Of a DNA stretch of 64,000 bases, positions 42,579-51,196 are shown piece by piece. The translations under genes were made by a program, and so were the position numbers. Source of the stretch: Methanosuratincola petrocarbonis (lineage in GTDB: Archaea > Thermoproteota > Methanomethylicia > Methanomethylicales > Methanomethylicaceae); assembly GCA_030522375.1 (NCBI GenBank), contig CP130488.1:992001-1056000 (forward strand). The letters are read 5' to 3'. How positions within the stretch are numbered: the first letter of the stretch is position 1; each line of letters opens with the position of its first letter. The notes under the pieces were generated by a model. That model was not told the DNA's origin and made no database searches. It worked only from the letters and a program-made list of their open reading frames with translations.

Positions 42579-44526
42579 GGGTTTCCTTCATCCTCTCTTT
42601 TTTGTACTCTTCGAAGAGGGCCTTAATCCTGTCCGGGCGCGCCTTCATCCCGTCTTCCATGGCGGAGCATGCATCACGGATCATCTTCTCGAGCCTTTCC
42701 CTTTCGATCACCAGCGTATCATCCACGGTGAAACCGTCTTCTTTCCCCCTAACCACAAGGGGCACCCCGATCTCCCATAGCCTGGACTGAACATCTGACC
42801 CTGGCGGTTCGTCGAGGATCAGGACAGGGTTTCCGAGGGACCTGAGGGGGGATTCAAACCCGCTGTCCACCGCAGATATCGATTCCAAGTAGATCAAGGC
42901 CCTCCCTCCGAGATGCTCCGGCGGCAGCGCTGCCTCGGCGATCTTCCTTACCCTCCTGACAGGGATCGAACGCCCCTCGGCTATCATGCAGACGGCAGAC
43001 CTCAGCCTCTGGCGCTCGGATTTGAGCGAGTCTACCTCTGCCCTGAGCCGGGTTGTCTCGTCGAGCAGCGACCGTATCCTCCGCTCGAGCTCATAGCTGT
43101 CCAAAGTCCTGGGCTGCCTGTACTCAAGGCGTGTGAGCCGCACCTCTTCCTCGAGCTCCTCTATCCTAGAGGAGAGCCTCCTGATCTTTTCGATCAGCGC
43201 GTCCCTCTCGGTACGGAGGTCTTCGAACTTCGACTCGAGCACCCTGATCCTCTCGCGCTCCCCGCTCGCCCTCGCCTTCTTCGCGGCAGGCTGCACAGGG
43301 TTGGGGGACCTGCTCCTGGAGATGGCGTCGCTTATGCTGATCCCCCTGACCACTAGCGCCTTTACCTCCTCAAGGTCCACCTGTTCTCTGCTGAGGCGGA
43401 CATGTGACGTGCACTGCTCGAGCTTGTTCCTGAAGGAAGAGTATGCCTTGAATGCCGCAGCAAGGGAGTCCCTCTGGTGGGCGTCCTCGACGACTACCCC
43501 CTGCTCATCGGAGATCATCCCTGCAATTTCGGACTTCTCAGAGGTCCGCATCGGGCGGTCTGGTGAGAAGATCAATGCATTGTGCATCGCGGCTAGCTTC
43601 GCGACCATGTCCGGAGGGGGGGAGACGTCGCTCGCAAAGAGCAGGGCCCTCCCTAGCGAGGCAAGGCTCCTCGCTATCTGCCCCCTCGTCATGCCTCTCC
43701 CGCTCATGAGGCGGATTACCCTGCCGTCCAGATCCATCACAGCGACCCCGGTTACCATGCCAGGGTCTACGCCCACGATCAGGTATCTCTTGACCGACTC
43801 TTTCCTGCTCTCCTGAAGCAAAGGCATATACTCAAATGACTTTGTGTAGAGAGGGGTTATTTTAACATTCACGCTAGAGGTCCTGATCTGGCGGACTATC
43901 CCGAATAGCTGGTTCCTCGGCGAATAGACGGTGAAGGAGGCGCCGACGACGCCGTGGGCCCCCTTTTTTATTGCGAGATCGAACTCCATCCCCTTCGATT
44001 CCAAGGCAGACCTGATCCCCTCCACTAGGCTCTGGACTGCCCCTTCGACGCTCCGCCTGTACCGCTCCGAACTCATTCCGCCGGGCCCATGCCGCCGCTT
44101 CCTCGATATGGTTATCCGGGTCTCGGGACCGTACACCTTCACGGCATAGCCTATCCCTGCGGCGGCTGCCCGGGCACACACCTCGGCAGACCTGAGGGGG
44201 TTCAGCTTCTCCCCCTCTGAGAAGCCTATCCGCTTGCCTACGGTCGAGAGTGGTACGAAACCATCCTTCGGGGATCCAGTCACCTGGATGAGCTCGGCCC
44301 TCAGCAACCTCCCAACAAAGCGCCTGATCTCGCTCTCGTCGCCGAGCTCGTAGATGTTGTCAACCGCCACCGCATCGACCTCAAAATCAAGGGCAGTATT
44401 TGCCACCTCATTCAGACTCATCAGCTCGCGCCTGAGCAGGACCTCGCCGCAGTGCATGACCACTGCGGAGAAGCCCTTTCCGGATGGGTGGCGGTCGATG
44501 CCCATAATTTTCGAGCACTTAATCAT
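42538..44526 (-). CDS. DUF460 family RNase H-fold protein with coiled coil
   Basis: This 662-residue protein belongs to the archaeal DUF460 family. An N-terminal RNase-H-like half precedes a second one with VGVDPGMVTGVAVMDLDG near residue 247, a RuvC-like first strand with an acidic residue. EDAHQRDSLAAAFKAY near 350 supplies a further acidic residue. A long coiled coil covers about 420-530, followed by a C-terminal P-loop-free domain. It is thought to be a nuclease or nucleic-acid-processing ATP-independent protein; the role is not established. Starts at 44526 or ATG 44505 are both possible. Confidence 0.83.
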   Translation of the reverse strand: MIKCSKIMGIDRHPSGKGFSAVVMHCGEVLLRRELMSLNEVANTALDFEVDAVAVDNIYELGDESEIRRFVGRLLRAELIQVTGSPKDGFVPLSTVGKRIGFSEGEKLNPLRSAEVCARAAAAGIGYAVKVYGPETRITISRKRRHGPGGMSSERYRRSVEGAVQSLVEGIRSALESKGMEFDLAIKKGAHGVVGASFTVYSPRNQLFGIVRQIRTSSVNVKITPLYTKSFEYMPLLQESRKESVKRYLIVGVDPGMVTGVAVMDLDGRVIRLMSGRGMTRGQIARSLASLGRALLFASDVSPPPDMVAKLAAMHNALIFSPDRPMRTSEKSEIAGMISDEQGVVVEDAHQRDSLAAAFKAYSSFRNKLEQCTSHVRLSREQVDLEEVKALVVRGISISDAISRSRSPNPVQPAAKKARASGERERIRVLESKFEDLRTERDALIEKIRRLSSRIEELEEEVRLTRLEYRQPRTLDSYELERRIRSLLDETTRLRAEVDSLKSERQRLRSAVCMIAEGRSIPVRRVRKIAEAALPPEHLGGRALIYLESISAVDSGFESPLRSLGNPVLILDEPPGSDVQSRLWEIGVPLVVRGKEDGFTVDDTLVIERERLEKMIRDACSAMEDGMKARPDRIKALFEEYKKERMKETLRRGSLSSQELPL

Positions 44527-44540
44527 AAGGGATCAACCAA

Positions 44541-44553
44541 AAGAATATATATT
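44541..44553 (-). promoter_or_regulatory. TATA box of the DUF460 gene
   Basis: TAATATATATTCT on the minus strand lies 15-27 bp before the first candidate start. This suggests a leaderless message or use of the second ATG at 44505. Confidence 0.5.
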
Positions 44554-44563
44554 ACAATGTAAC

Positions 44564-44577
44564 CTCGTGTATACGAG
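44564..44577. promoter_or_regulatory. Imperfect inverted repeat, possible operator
   Basis: CTCGTGTATACGAG has matching outer arms CTCG/CGAG around a TGTATA centre. It lies between the DUF460 TATA box and the promoter of an ArsR-type regulator gene. ArsR-family proteins bind such 12-2-12-like or shorter inverted repeats, so it could be an operator; this is a guess from position. Confidence 0.3.
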
Positions 44578-44652
44578 AATCTGAAGCTTATTAAAATTTG
44601 TCGTTGTAGTTTTTCATATTTTCTAATTACCCACTAATCACTATGACGAAAC

Positions 44653-44662
44653 ATTTAAAAGA
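44653..44662 (+). promoter_or_regulatory. TATA box of the ArsR-type regulator
   Basis: ATTTAAAAGA lies 45-54 bp before the ATG at 44707. The implied leader of about 23 bases holds the AGGTG ribosome site. Confidence 0.45.
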
Positions 44663-44706
44663 TAGGCTGTTTCGCATATTATTTGAGAATAAAAAAGGTG
44701 TTAAGT

Positions 44707-45012
44707 ATGAGTGGAGTAATTGAAAAAACAGAAAGTGAAGGTAACATACTGACAGTAGAAGGGGAAAACATCGCCAAGGTGGCAATGGCTCTCTCGTCTC
44801 CCACAAGGATACAGATACTCAACTTCATAAAGTCCAGGGAGGTTGACATGCAGGAGATCGCAGAGCTGATTAAGCAGAGCAAGGCGAACGCCAGTGCACA
44901 GATGAGGATACTCGAGGATGTAGGCCTTGTGAAGACCTCCTACAAGCCCGGGATAAGAGGGGTCAAGAAGGTCTGCAGCACTGACGTCAAGGAGATTAGG
45001 TTTAAGTTCTAA
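44707..45012 (+). CDS. ArsR-like winged-helix regulator
   Basis: This 101-residue protein has a winged helix-turn-helix of ArsR type: VAMALSSPTRIQILNFIKSRE (split, residues 22-42), then MQEIAELIKQSKANASAQMRILEDVGLV as the recognition helices and turn, then a wing. The N-terminal 20 residues are acidic and variable. No metal-binding cysteine pair is present, since its only Cys lies near the C-terminus. ATG 44707 has AGGTG nine bases before it. Function unknown; autoregulation is likely. Confidence 0.8.
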   Translation: MSGVIEKTESEGNILTVEGENIAKVAMALSSPTRIQILNFIKSREVDMQEIAELIKQSKANASAQMRILEDVGLVKTSYKPGIRGVKKVCSTDVKEIRFKF

Positions 45013-45129
45013 GCTTGGATCTGATTTCCTTACTTCTCACTTTATCATCTGCCAACTCAGACAAGCAGGGAGAACCCCCCAATACTTGTTTTATCCCGAT
45101 TGATTCAGCGAGAAGGGGACTCAGGCTGA

Positions 45130-46737
45130 TCAGGTGATTGGCTTCCCTGCTGCAGCGCTCACGAAGCCCAGATACGGCATGGATGGCCGCCCAGGCCTGG
45201 ACCTGAACTCTGGGTGGGACTGTGTGCCCAAGAAGAATGGGTGACTGGGCAGCTCAAGGAACTCTACCCTCTTCCTGTCCTCGGACCAGCCGCTGAAGAC
45301 CATGCCATTCTCCGTGAGCAGTGACCAATACTTCGGGTTGACCTCGTATCTGTGGCGGTGCCTCTCAACGACAACAACAGAGTTGTAAAGGCGGTGCACC
45401 ATAGTACCAGGCTCAACAATTATCCTGTAGGATCCCAACCGCATCGTCCCCCCCATCGACTCTAGCTGCTTCTGCTCGGGGAGGAGGTCTATCACGGGGT
45501 GAGGTGTCTTCGGGTCGACTTCGGTGGTGTTTGCGCCCTCGAGCCCGAGCACATTCCTTGCATACTCAACGGCTGCGAGCTGGAAGCCGTAGCAGATACC
45601 TAAGAGCGGCTTCTTGTTGACACGGGCGTATTGCACGGCGCTTATCTTCCCCTCGGTCCCCCTCGATCCGAAGCCAGGCAGTATCATGATGCCGTCGTAT
45701 CCGCCAAGCTGTTCGATCTTTGAGGGATCCTTCTCGAACTGGGTCGTTTCGATCCAATCTGTGGACACGCGGCAGCCGACTTTGGCTCCAGCGTGCTTCA
45801 GGGCCTCGGTTATGCTGACGTATGAGTCGGAAAGCCTCGTGTACTTCCCGCACATGGCAATCTTCAGAGGGCTTGAGGCTTTCATGAACTGATCCACCAC
45901 GGACATCCACGGCGCCCAATCAGGCGTCCTGCCGTCGAGCGCAAGCTTCTTTACGATGTACTCGCCCATGCCCTGCTCGTCGAGGTTCATCGGGATCTGG
46001 TAAAGGCATTCCGCGTCGTATGACGTGAAGACTGCCTCGATGGGCACGCTGCCGAAGAGCGCTATCTTTCTCCTGACATCCCTGTCTAATGGGACCCTGC
46101 ACCTAGCCACGATGATGTCCGGCTGGATTCCAATCCTCCTCATCTCCTGGACGCTGTGCTGGCATGGCTTGCTCTTCTGCTCGTTCGTGGAGTTGAGGAT
46201 AGGCACGAGTGCGACATGGACGAAGAGGGTATCGTGAACATCCTCCTCGAGCTGCATCTGCCTGACAGCCTCTAGGAAAGGGAGCCCCTCGATGTCCCCT
46301 ATCGTTCCACCTATCTCGACCAGGAAGACGTCTGCCCCGGAGGACTTGGCGGCGGACCTGATCGCGCCCTTTATCTCGTCGGTCACGTGGGGGATAATCT
46401 GTACGCACTGCCCGAGGTACTCGCCCTTGCGCTCCTTCTCTATCACCGAAGCGTAGACCTTGCCTGTCGTGATGTTGCTAAGCTTGGAGAGGTTTATGTC
46501 GAGGAACCTCTCGTAGTGCCCGAGGTCAAGGTCAGTCTCTCCGCCGTCCTCGGTCACAAACACCTCCCCGTGCATGAATGGGTTCATGGTTCCAGCGTCG
46601 ACATTGACATAAGGGTCTATCTTCATTGCTGAGACCGAATACCCCCTTGCCTGGAGCATCTTGCCTATTGAAGAGGTCGTTATGCCCTTTCCGACACTGC
46701 TCAGGACGCCGCCTGTGACGAACACGAACTTGACCAT
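45130..46737 (-). CDS. pyrG: CTP synthase
   Basis: This 535-residue full-length enzyme makes CTP from UTP, ATP and glutamine. The N-terminal synthetase domain begins KFVFVTGGVLSSVGKGI, with DPYVNVDAGTMNP near 40 and EIGGTIGDIEG near 140. The glutamine amidotransferase half shows PGFGSRGTEGK and the nucleophile Cys in LGICYGFQ near residue 383, with the His/Glu dyad in THPEFRSRP... as HPEF near the end. ATG 46737 gives the standard family start. Confidence 0.96.
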   Translation of the reverse strand: MVKFVFVTGGVLSSVGKGITTSSIGKMLQARGYSVSAMKIDPYVNVDAGTMNPFMHGEVFVTEDGGETDLDLGHYERFLDINLSKLSNITTGKVYASVIEKERKGEYLGQCVQIIPHVTDEIKGAIRSAAKSSGADVFLVEIGGTIGDIEGLPFLEAVRQMQLEEDVHDTLFVHVALVPILNSTNEQKSKPCQHSVQEMRRIGIQPDIIVARCRVPLDRDVRRKIALFGSVPIEAVFTSYDAECLYQIPMNLDEQGMGEYIVKKLALDGRTPDWAPWMSVVDQFMKASSPLKIAMCGKYTRLSDSYVSITEALKHAGAKVGCRVSTDWIETTQFEKDPSKIEQLGGYDGIMILPGFGSRGTEGKISAVQYARVNKKPLLGICYGFQLAAVEYARNVLGLEGANTTEVDPKTPHPVIDLLPEQKQLESMGGTMRLGSYRIIVEPGTMVHRLYNSVVVVERHRHRYEVNPKYWSLLTENGMVFSGWSEDRKRVEFLELPSHPFFLGTQSHPEFRSRPGRPSMPYLGFVSAAAGKPIT

Positions 46738-46779
46738 ATCGAGCGCCTCAACAAACACCAACTATCTCCGCCCAGTCGG

Positions 46780-46791
46780 TTTAAAAAGGTA
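46780..46791 (-). promoter_or_regulatory. TATA box of pyrG
   Basis: ACCTTTTTAAAC on the minus strand lies about 43-54 bp before the pyrG ATG. It overlaps nothing coding; the diphthamide ligase gene ends at 46807 just upstream. Confidence 0.45.
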
Positions 46792-46806
46792 TTTCTCTGC
46801 CCGAGC

Positions 46807-47493
46807 CTACCCCTTTCTGACCAGCTCGGTGCCCGTTATCTCCATGTATCCGGAGGTCCTTTGCCACAACTTGTTGGCAGAGGTGATCTTAATCCTGTCC
46901 CTGAATAGGGGCATGTCGCAGACGAATGTCTCGTATTCACCGCCCTCCCCAGATACATTAATGCCATGCTTAGAATGCAACCGGAGGAGGTCCCCGAGCG
47001 CATCATGATCCAGACGCCTCCCCAACCACTCAGGGCCGAGGCCTTCTGCCGAGACTGAGGTGAAGTAGATCTCGAACCCTAGCCCGATCATCTCCCTGAT
47101 CAGGGCCTCCCCGTCCTGCTGCCAAAGCGGGTGAAGGTGCAGCAGCCCTACCTTATTGCATGCCTGATCGACCCTCTCCTTCTGGTACCTGCTTGCAATT
47201 GCTCCTGTTGCTATGGCGTCGATCCGGTGGGCTTGAACTATTGCAGGCAGCGCCTCTGCAAGCTCCGAAACCTCCAGCTCCTTGATGCCCGATACTTTGA
47301 CCTCCACCCACGGCACCCCAATGCTCGCTGCCTGGTAGCGCGCCAGCGCGACATTCGGGACGTGGAACATGTAAGAGTCCGCCCGGAGCGGGGAGGCAGA
47401 GATGAGGCACGCCAGCTCATGCCCATCCGACTTTACCCTCCAGGCTGCAAGGTTGCTGTCCTTGCCTCCCGAGTAGAGAACGGCCACCCTCAT
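46807..47493 (-). CDS. dph6: Diphthine--ammonia ligase
   Basis: This 228-residue ATP-pyrophosphatase carries out the last step of diphthamide formation on elongation factor 2. The PP-loop is YSGGKDSN at residues 7-14. The family-specific region is GALxS-like ATGAIASRYQKERVDQAC near 105, and GEGGEYETFVCDMP near 185, which is the diphthine-ligase signature. It follows the DUF1614 gene by 10 bp. Confidence 0.92.
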   Translation of the reverse strand: MRVAVLYSGGKDSNLAAWRVKSDGHELACLISASPLRADSYMFHVPNVALARYQAASIGVPWVEVKVSGIKELEVSELAEALPAIVQAHRIDAIATGAIASRYQKERVDQACNKVGLLHLHPLWQQDGEALIREMIGLGFEIYFTSVSAEGLGPEWLGRRLDHDALGDLLRLHSKHGINVSGEGGEYETFVCDMPLFRDRIKITSANKLWQRTSGYMEITGTELVRKG

Positions 47494-47503
47494 CTCGAAG
47501 ACC

Positions 47504-48196
47504 TCAGAATGCTAGGATCACCGCGAGTAGCCCGGTGAGGAAGATACCGTCGAAGGTGCCCGCGCCGCCAATGCTCATGTTCCCTGCCCCCATGGATCGT
47601 ATGTCCTTCAGGTGCAGCAGATCCGCCCCTATAAGCGTCCCCATGGTTCCCCCGGCATACGCAACCACGACTGAGTACTGCCCCCCGAATGCCAAGGCGG
47701 AGACCGCAGCGACCAGAGGGGGGATGAACATCGGCGTGACTATCCCGACGCCGCTGACAGGCTTTGCTATGAAGTACACCACCAAGGATACGACAACAGT
47801 GGAGACGAGGGCGGGGGCGGCGGATCCGGGGTTAGCCCAGAGGAGATAAGCCGAGAGTAGGATCGGCATTACCGCCCCTCCAAGGTTAATCGAGAGGACG
47901 CTCTCGAGGACCCTCCTCTCGACTGAGGGCACAGGGTACGGAATCCCGAAGAAGTAGACGTACCTCACTGTAGGTGCGGCAGATGCGACCCTGCTGCGCC
48001 AGACGGGAATGTTTATCGAGCTGCCCGCGAGGCTGAGGAGGAGGAAGCCCAAGAAAGAGAACCAGCCCAATCCGTAGTTCTTCAGCGCCTGCCCGACAAG
48101 GCCCAAGACCATCAGGGGGGCAAGGAATATTATCAGGAAGAAGAACGCTACGAGCACAACCCCGATGGTGGGTAGAACAAAAGCCTCCCTGCTCAT
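47504..48196 (-). CDS. DUF1614 membrane protein
   Basis: This 230-residue protein has about six membrane helices and the features of DUF1614: NIPVWRSR after the second helix, FGIPYPVP, NLGGAVMPILLSAYLL and the late GTMGTLIGADLLHLKDIRSMGAGNMSIGGAGTFDGIFLTG (split; residues 175-215), a Gly/Asp-rich stretch between helices. Function is unknown; it may be a transporter or membrane protease-like protein. ATG 48196 starts the membrane region; the 143 codons upstream are an artefact opposite the next gene. Confidence 0.83.
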   Translation of the reverse strand: MSREAFVLPTIGVVLVAFFFLIIFLAPLMVLGLVGQALKNYGLGWFSFLGFLLLSLAGSSINIPVWRSRVASAAPTVRYVYFFGIPYPVPSVERRVLESVLSINLGGAVMPILLSAYLLWANPGSAAPALVSTVVVSLVVYFIAKPVSGVGIVTPMFIPPLVAAVSALAFGGQYSVVVAYAGGTMGTLIGADLLHLKDIRSMGAGNMSIGGAGTFDGIFLTGLLAVILAF

Positions 48197-48226
48197 CAAC
48201 ACTACCTTGTGCAAATACCAGGCAAA

Positions 48227-48237
48227 AACATATAACT
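48227..48237 (+). promoter_or_regulatory. TATA box of the Cys-tailed unknown gene
   Basis: AAACATATAAC lies 18-28 bp before the ATG at 48255, the distance of a leaderless transcript. A second ATG two codons later also fits. Confidence 0.5.
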
Positions 48238-48254
48238 TTTTGGCTGGTCTAGTC

Positions 48255-49079
48255 ATGATCATGGAAAGCCAAAGGCTTCTGGTCACGCTCGCCCCGCCCG
48301 AGGCGAAGAGGCTCATAGGCAGGGGCGTCTCCAAGCTGCCGCAGGTGAGGCACGCACTTTCCGAGGGGACTGTCGTGATCGCCCCCGGAACCACCAACGC
48401 GTACGTATATGAAGAGATCACCGGAGAGAGGATAGACAGGGGGCGCTTCGCCATCGGGATCGTGACGCGCCGGGGAACCTGCGTCGCGAAGGCATCCGCA
48501 CGGATGCCCGAGATTGTGCTCTCCCGCGGCTTGAAGACGGGGCAGAGGATAAAGGATGTGCTCGATGCGCTGGGTCCCCAAGACGTCTTCATCAAGGGGG
48601 CTAATGCGGTGGATCCTTGGGGCAATGCAGGGGTCTACCTCGGATCCCCCACCGGCGGGACCATGGGGATGAGCATAGGGACGCTGCTCGCCAGGGGCGT
48701 CCAGGTCGTGGTGCCGGTTAGCCTCGAGAAGCTCGTCCCGTTCCAGATATCAGAGATAATCCCGGAGATGGGGAACAGGAGGTTCGCGGCTGCAATGCAG
48801 ATGCCCGTGGGGATGATGCAGGTACCGGGCAAGGTGGTGACCGAGATGGAGGCCGCCAGGATCCTCTTCGGGTGCAGGTGCATACCGGTCGGCGGAGGGG
48901 GCGTCAACGGGGCCGAGGGGGGCAGGTGCTACGTGCTCGAGGGCGACGCCGGGTCGCTCGGCGAGGCGTGGGAGTACCTCCGATCTATAAAGGGCGAACC
49001 CCCCGTCCAAGTAGAGGAAGAGAGCTGCTATGAGTGCAAGATGAGCTGTTCCCTTAATATAACACCGTTAAGTTATTAA
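48255..49079 (+). CDS. Conserved protein of unknown function with C-terminal Cys motif
   Basis: I do not recognise this 274-residue protein. It has a Gly/Val-rich alpha/beta body: VVIAPGTTNAYVYEEI near 50, FIKGANAVDPWGNAGVYLG near 118, GGTMGMSIGTLLARG, EAARILFGCRCIPVGGGGVNG near 215. It ends in ESCYECKMSCSL, a C-x2-C-x4-C tail that could hold a metal or an Fe-S cluster. It lies 55 bp before sufC on the same strand. The body's small-residue loops recall a nucleotide- or CoA-binding enzyme, but no motif proves this. The tail is repeated in frame just after the stop codon. Confidence 0.65.
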   Translation: MIMESQRLLVTLAPPEAKRLIGRGVSKLPQVRHALSEGTVVIAPGTTNAYVYEEITGERIDRGRFAIGIVTRRGTCVAKASARMPEIVLSRGLKTGQRIKDVLDALGPQDVFIKGANAVDPWGNAGVYLGSPTGGTMGMSIGTLLARGVQVVVPVSLEKLVPFQISEIIPEMGNRRFAAAMQMPVGMMQVPGKVVTEMEAARILFGCRCIPVGGGGVNGAEGGRCYVLEGDAGSLGEAWEYLRSIKGEPPVQVEEESCYECKMSCSLNITPLSY

Positions 49080-49125
49080 GTGTTTGAGGAGAGCTGCTAT
49101 GAATGCAATTCCAATTGTTTTGGGG
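49014..49125 (+). repeat. Tandem duplication of the Cys-tail coding sequence across a stop codon
   Basis: GAGAGCTGCTATGAGTGCAA at 49020-49039 recurs as GAGAGCTGCTATGAATGCAA at 49089-49108, 69 bp (23 codons) apart. The second copy is in the same frame, after the TAA at 49077-49079, and encodes EESCYECNSNCFGG. It lies in the leader of sufC. Confidence 0.75.
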
Positions 49126-49134
49126 GCATGAAAA

Positions 49135-49887
49135 GTGCTACTCAGTGTCGAGGATCTCCACGTGAGCGTGGAGGGAAAAGAGCTGCTGAAAGGGATAAGC
49201 CTGAGCATGGAGTACGGCGAGATAGTGGCGATAATGGGCCACAACGCCTCGGGGAAGACCACCCTCGCCCTGACTCTGGCTGGTTTCCCGCAGTACCAGG
49301 TGAGCAGGGGGAAGATACTCTTTGAGGGGGAAGACGTAACCTCTAAGAGCATCGACGAGCGGGCAAGGATGGGGATGGCCCTAGCGTTCCAGTCCCCGCC
49401 TGCAATCAGGGGCATAAAGCTCGGGCACATGATCTCGCTGTCCGCAGGGATGAACCCCTGGCAGCCCAAGCCTGGGGACGACCCCGACCTGCCGAAGAAG
49501 ATCCTGAGCAAGGTGAACCTAGAGCCGGAGAAGTACCTAGACAGGGAGGTCAATGTCGGCTTCTCCGGGGGGGAGAGGAAGAGGTCAGAGCTCGCGCAGA
49601 TATTCGCAATGAGGCCTAAGCTGATGATACTGGACGAGCCCGACAGCGGCGTGGACATCGACTCGCTGAAGGTGCTCGGGAACAGCCTGCAGGAGTACTT
49701 CAGGACGGAAAAGTGCAGCATGATGATAATCACGCACCACCGCCACATCCTCCAGTACCTGAAGCCGAGCAGGATGCACATCCTCTCAGGGGGCAAGATT
49801 GCGATCACAGGCAGCTACGAGGAGCTGATGCCGAAGATAGAGGAGCTCGGGTATGAGAGGCTGATAAAGGAGGCTTCAAGGGAATGA
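49135..49887 (+). CDS. sufC: Fe-S cluster assembly ATPase SufC
   Basis: This 250-residue ABC-type ATPase powers the SufBC(2)D-like scaffold. Walker A is GHNASGKTT near residue 33, the Q-loop is FQSPPAI near 88, the signature is VGFSGGERKRSELAQ near 142, Walker B is LMILDEPDSGVDIDSL near 165 and the switch His is in ITHHRHIL. GTG start with a GGGGG stretch nine bases upstream. Its stop overlaps the sufB start (ATGA). Confidence 0.95.
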   Translation: MLLSVEDLHVSVEGKELLKGISLSMEYGEIVAIMGHNASGKTTLALTLAGFPQYQVSRGKILFEGEDVTSKSIDERARMGMALAFQSPPAIRGIKLGHMISLSAGMNPWQPKPGDDPDLPKKILSKVNLEPEKYLDREVNVGFSGGERKRSELAQIFAMRPKLMILDEPDSGVDIDSLKVLGNSLQEYFRTEKCSMMIITHHRHILQYLKPSRMHILSGGKIAITGSYEELMPKIEELGYERLIKEASRE

Positions 49888-51116
49888 GTGATGAATGGAG
49901 GAAGAAATACAGACTAGAGGCGCTCCAAGCGGTAACCAAGCGATCGGCTTTTGGGAACGACATAGACCTCAGCGACTTCGTCACGATCCCCAAGGGCGGG
50001 GCAAACCTTGACGAGACCGTTAAGAGGAGGAGCCTAGAGGTCGGGGTTGACTTGGAGGGGAAGAAGGGCGGCACCTACTTCCAGGTCGACCATTCCGTGC
50101 TGCTCAGCCAGCTTGCCTCGAGGATCAAGGGTGTCGAGATGATGCCCACGGACGAAGCCCTCAACAAGTACGATTGGCTGAGGAGCTACTACTGGAAGGC
50201 GCTCTCGGTCACGCAGGACAAGTACACGGCTATCGCCGAGCTGAGGCAGACGAAGGGGTACTTCATAAGGTCTGCCCCGAATGAGAAGGTCGAGCAGCCG
50301 ATCCAGACCTGCCTTTACATAGGCACCGAAGGGGTCCTGCAGGCGCCGCACAACATAATAATCGCCGAGGAGGGGTCCGAGCTCAACGTGATAACAGGGT
50401 GCACCGTAGACAGCAGGGCTAAGACCGTAGCCCACGTCGGAGTGAGCGAGTTCTACGTGAAGAAGAACGCCACGCTCATCTTCACGATGATACACAGCTG
50501 GTCCGACGAGGCTTATGTTAGGCCGAGGACGGGCGTGATAGTCGAGGAGGGTGGCACATTCATCTCCAATTACGTGATGATAAAGCCAGTGAGGGACATC
50601 CAGAGCTACCCGACAGCGCACCTGGTAGGCAAGGACGCTAAGGCGAAGTTCAACTCGATAATCTACGCGAGCAAGGACTCGATCATCGACCTCGGGAACA
50701 GGATATACCTGATGGCGGAAGGGACCTCCGGGGAGTCCATCTTCAAGGTGGTCTCGACTGGGACATCAAAAGTCTACAACAGGGGGCAGATTATCGGCCA
50801 GAACAGGAACACCAAGGGTCACCTCGAGTGCAGGGGCATGATACTCTGCCCGACTTCCTCGATTACTGCGATACCCGAGCTCGTCGCCGAGCACTCCGAC
50901 ACAGAGCTCTCGCACGAGGCTGCGATCGGCAGGCTCCAGGAGGAGCAGCTCCACTACCTCATGGCAAGGGGCATCCAGCCGGAGCAGGCGATAGGTGTGC
51001 TCGTCAAGGGCTTCCTCGATCCAGGTCTTCCGGGGCTCCCGGAGCGGCTACAGGAGGAGATTAGGTCGAAGCTGGCGCTGCTGGAGAGGAAGAGCAGCCC
51101 CCAAGAGCCCTGCTGA
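49884..51116 (+). CDS. sufB: Fe-S cluster scaffold protein SufB (SufB/D family)
   Basis: This 410-residue beta-helix scaffold protein forms a minimal Suf system with SufC and assembles and transfers Fe-S clusters. Family features are EEGSELNVITGCTVDS near 165, RPRTGVIVEEGGTF near 210, RGQIIGQNRNTKGHLECRGMILCPTSS (split, near 293-320), which holds the conserved Cys region, and a C-terminal LSHEAAIGRLQEEQLHYLMARG. No SufD, SufS or SufE lies nearby, as is common in archaea. Confidence 0.95.
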   Translation: MSDEWRKKYRLEALQAVTKRSAFGNDIDLSDFVTIPKGGANLDETVKRRSLEVGVDLEGKKGGTYFQVDHSVLLSQLASRIKGVEMMPTDEALNKYDWLRSYYWKALSVTQDKYTAIAELRQTKGYFIRSAPNEKVEQPIQTCLYIGTEGVLQAPHNIIIAEEGSELNVITGCTVDSRAKTVAHVGVSEFYVKKNATLIFTMIHSWSDEAYVRPRTGVIVEEGGTFISNYVMIKPVRDIQSYPTAHLVGKDAKAKFNSIIYASKDSIIDLGNRIYLMAEGTSGESIFKVVSTGTSKVYNRGQIIGQNRNTKGHLECRGMILCPTSSITAIPELVAEHSDTELSHEAAIGRLQEEQLHYLMARGIQPEQAIGVLVKGFLDPGLPGLPERLQEEIRSKLALLERKSSPQEPC

Positions 51117-51130
51117 AAGCGCCCCATGAT

Positions 51131-51155
51131 TTCCTTTTTTTGTTTCGTCTTTTTG
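51131..51155 (+). terminator. T-rich terminator after sufCB
   Basis: Two T runs (51135-51141 and 51151-51154) follow the sufB stop by about 20 bases. The remaining gap up to 51196 holds nothing recognisable. Confidence 0.5.
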
Positions 51156-51196
51156 CCTGACCTGTTTGTTAGCTTTGCAGAATCAACCAAGGAAAA

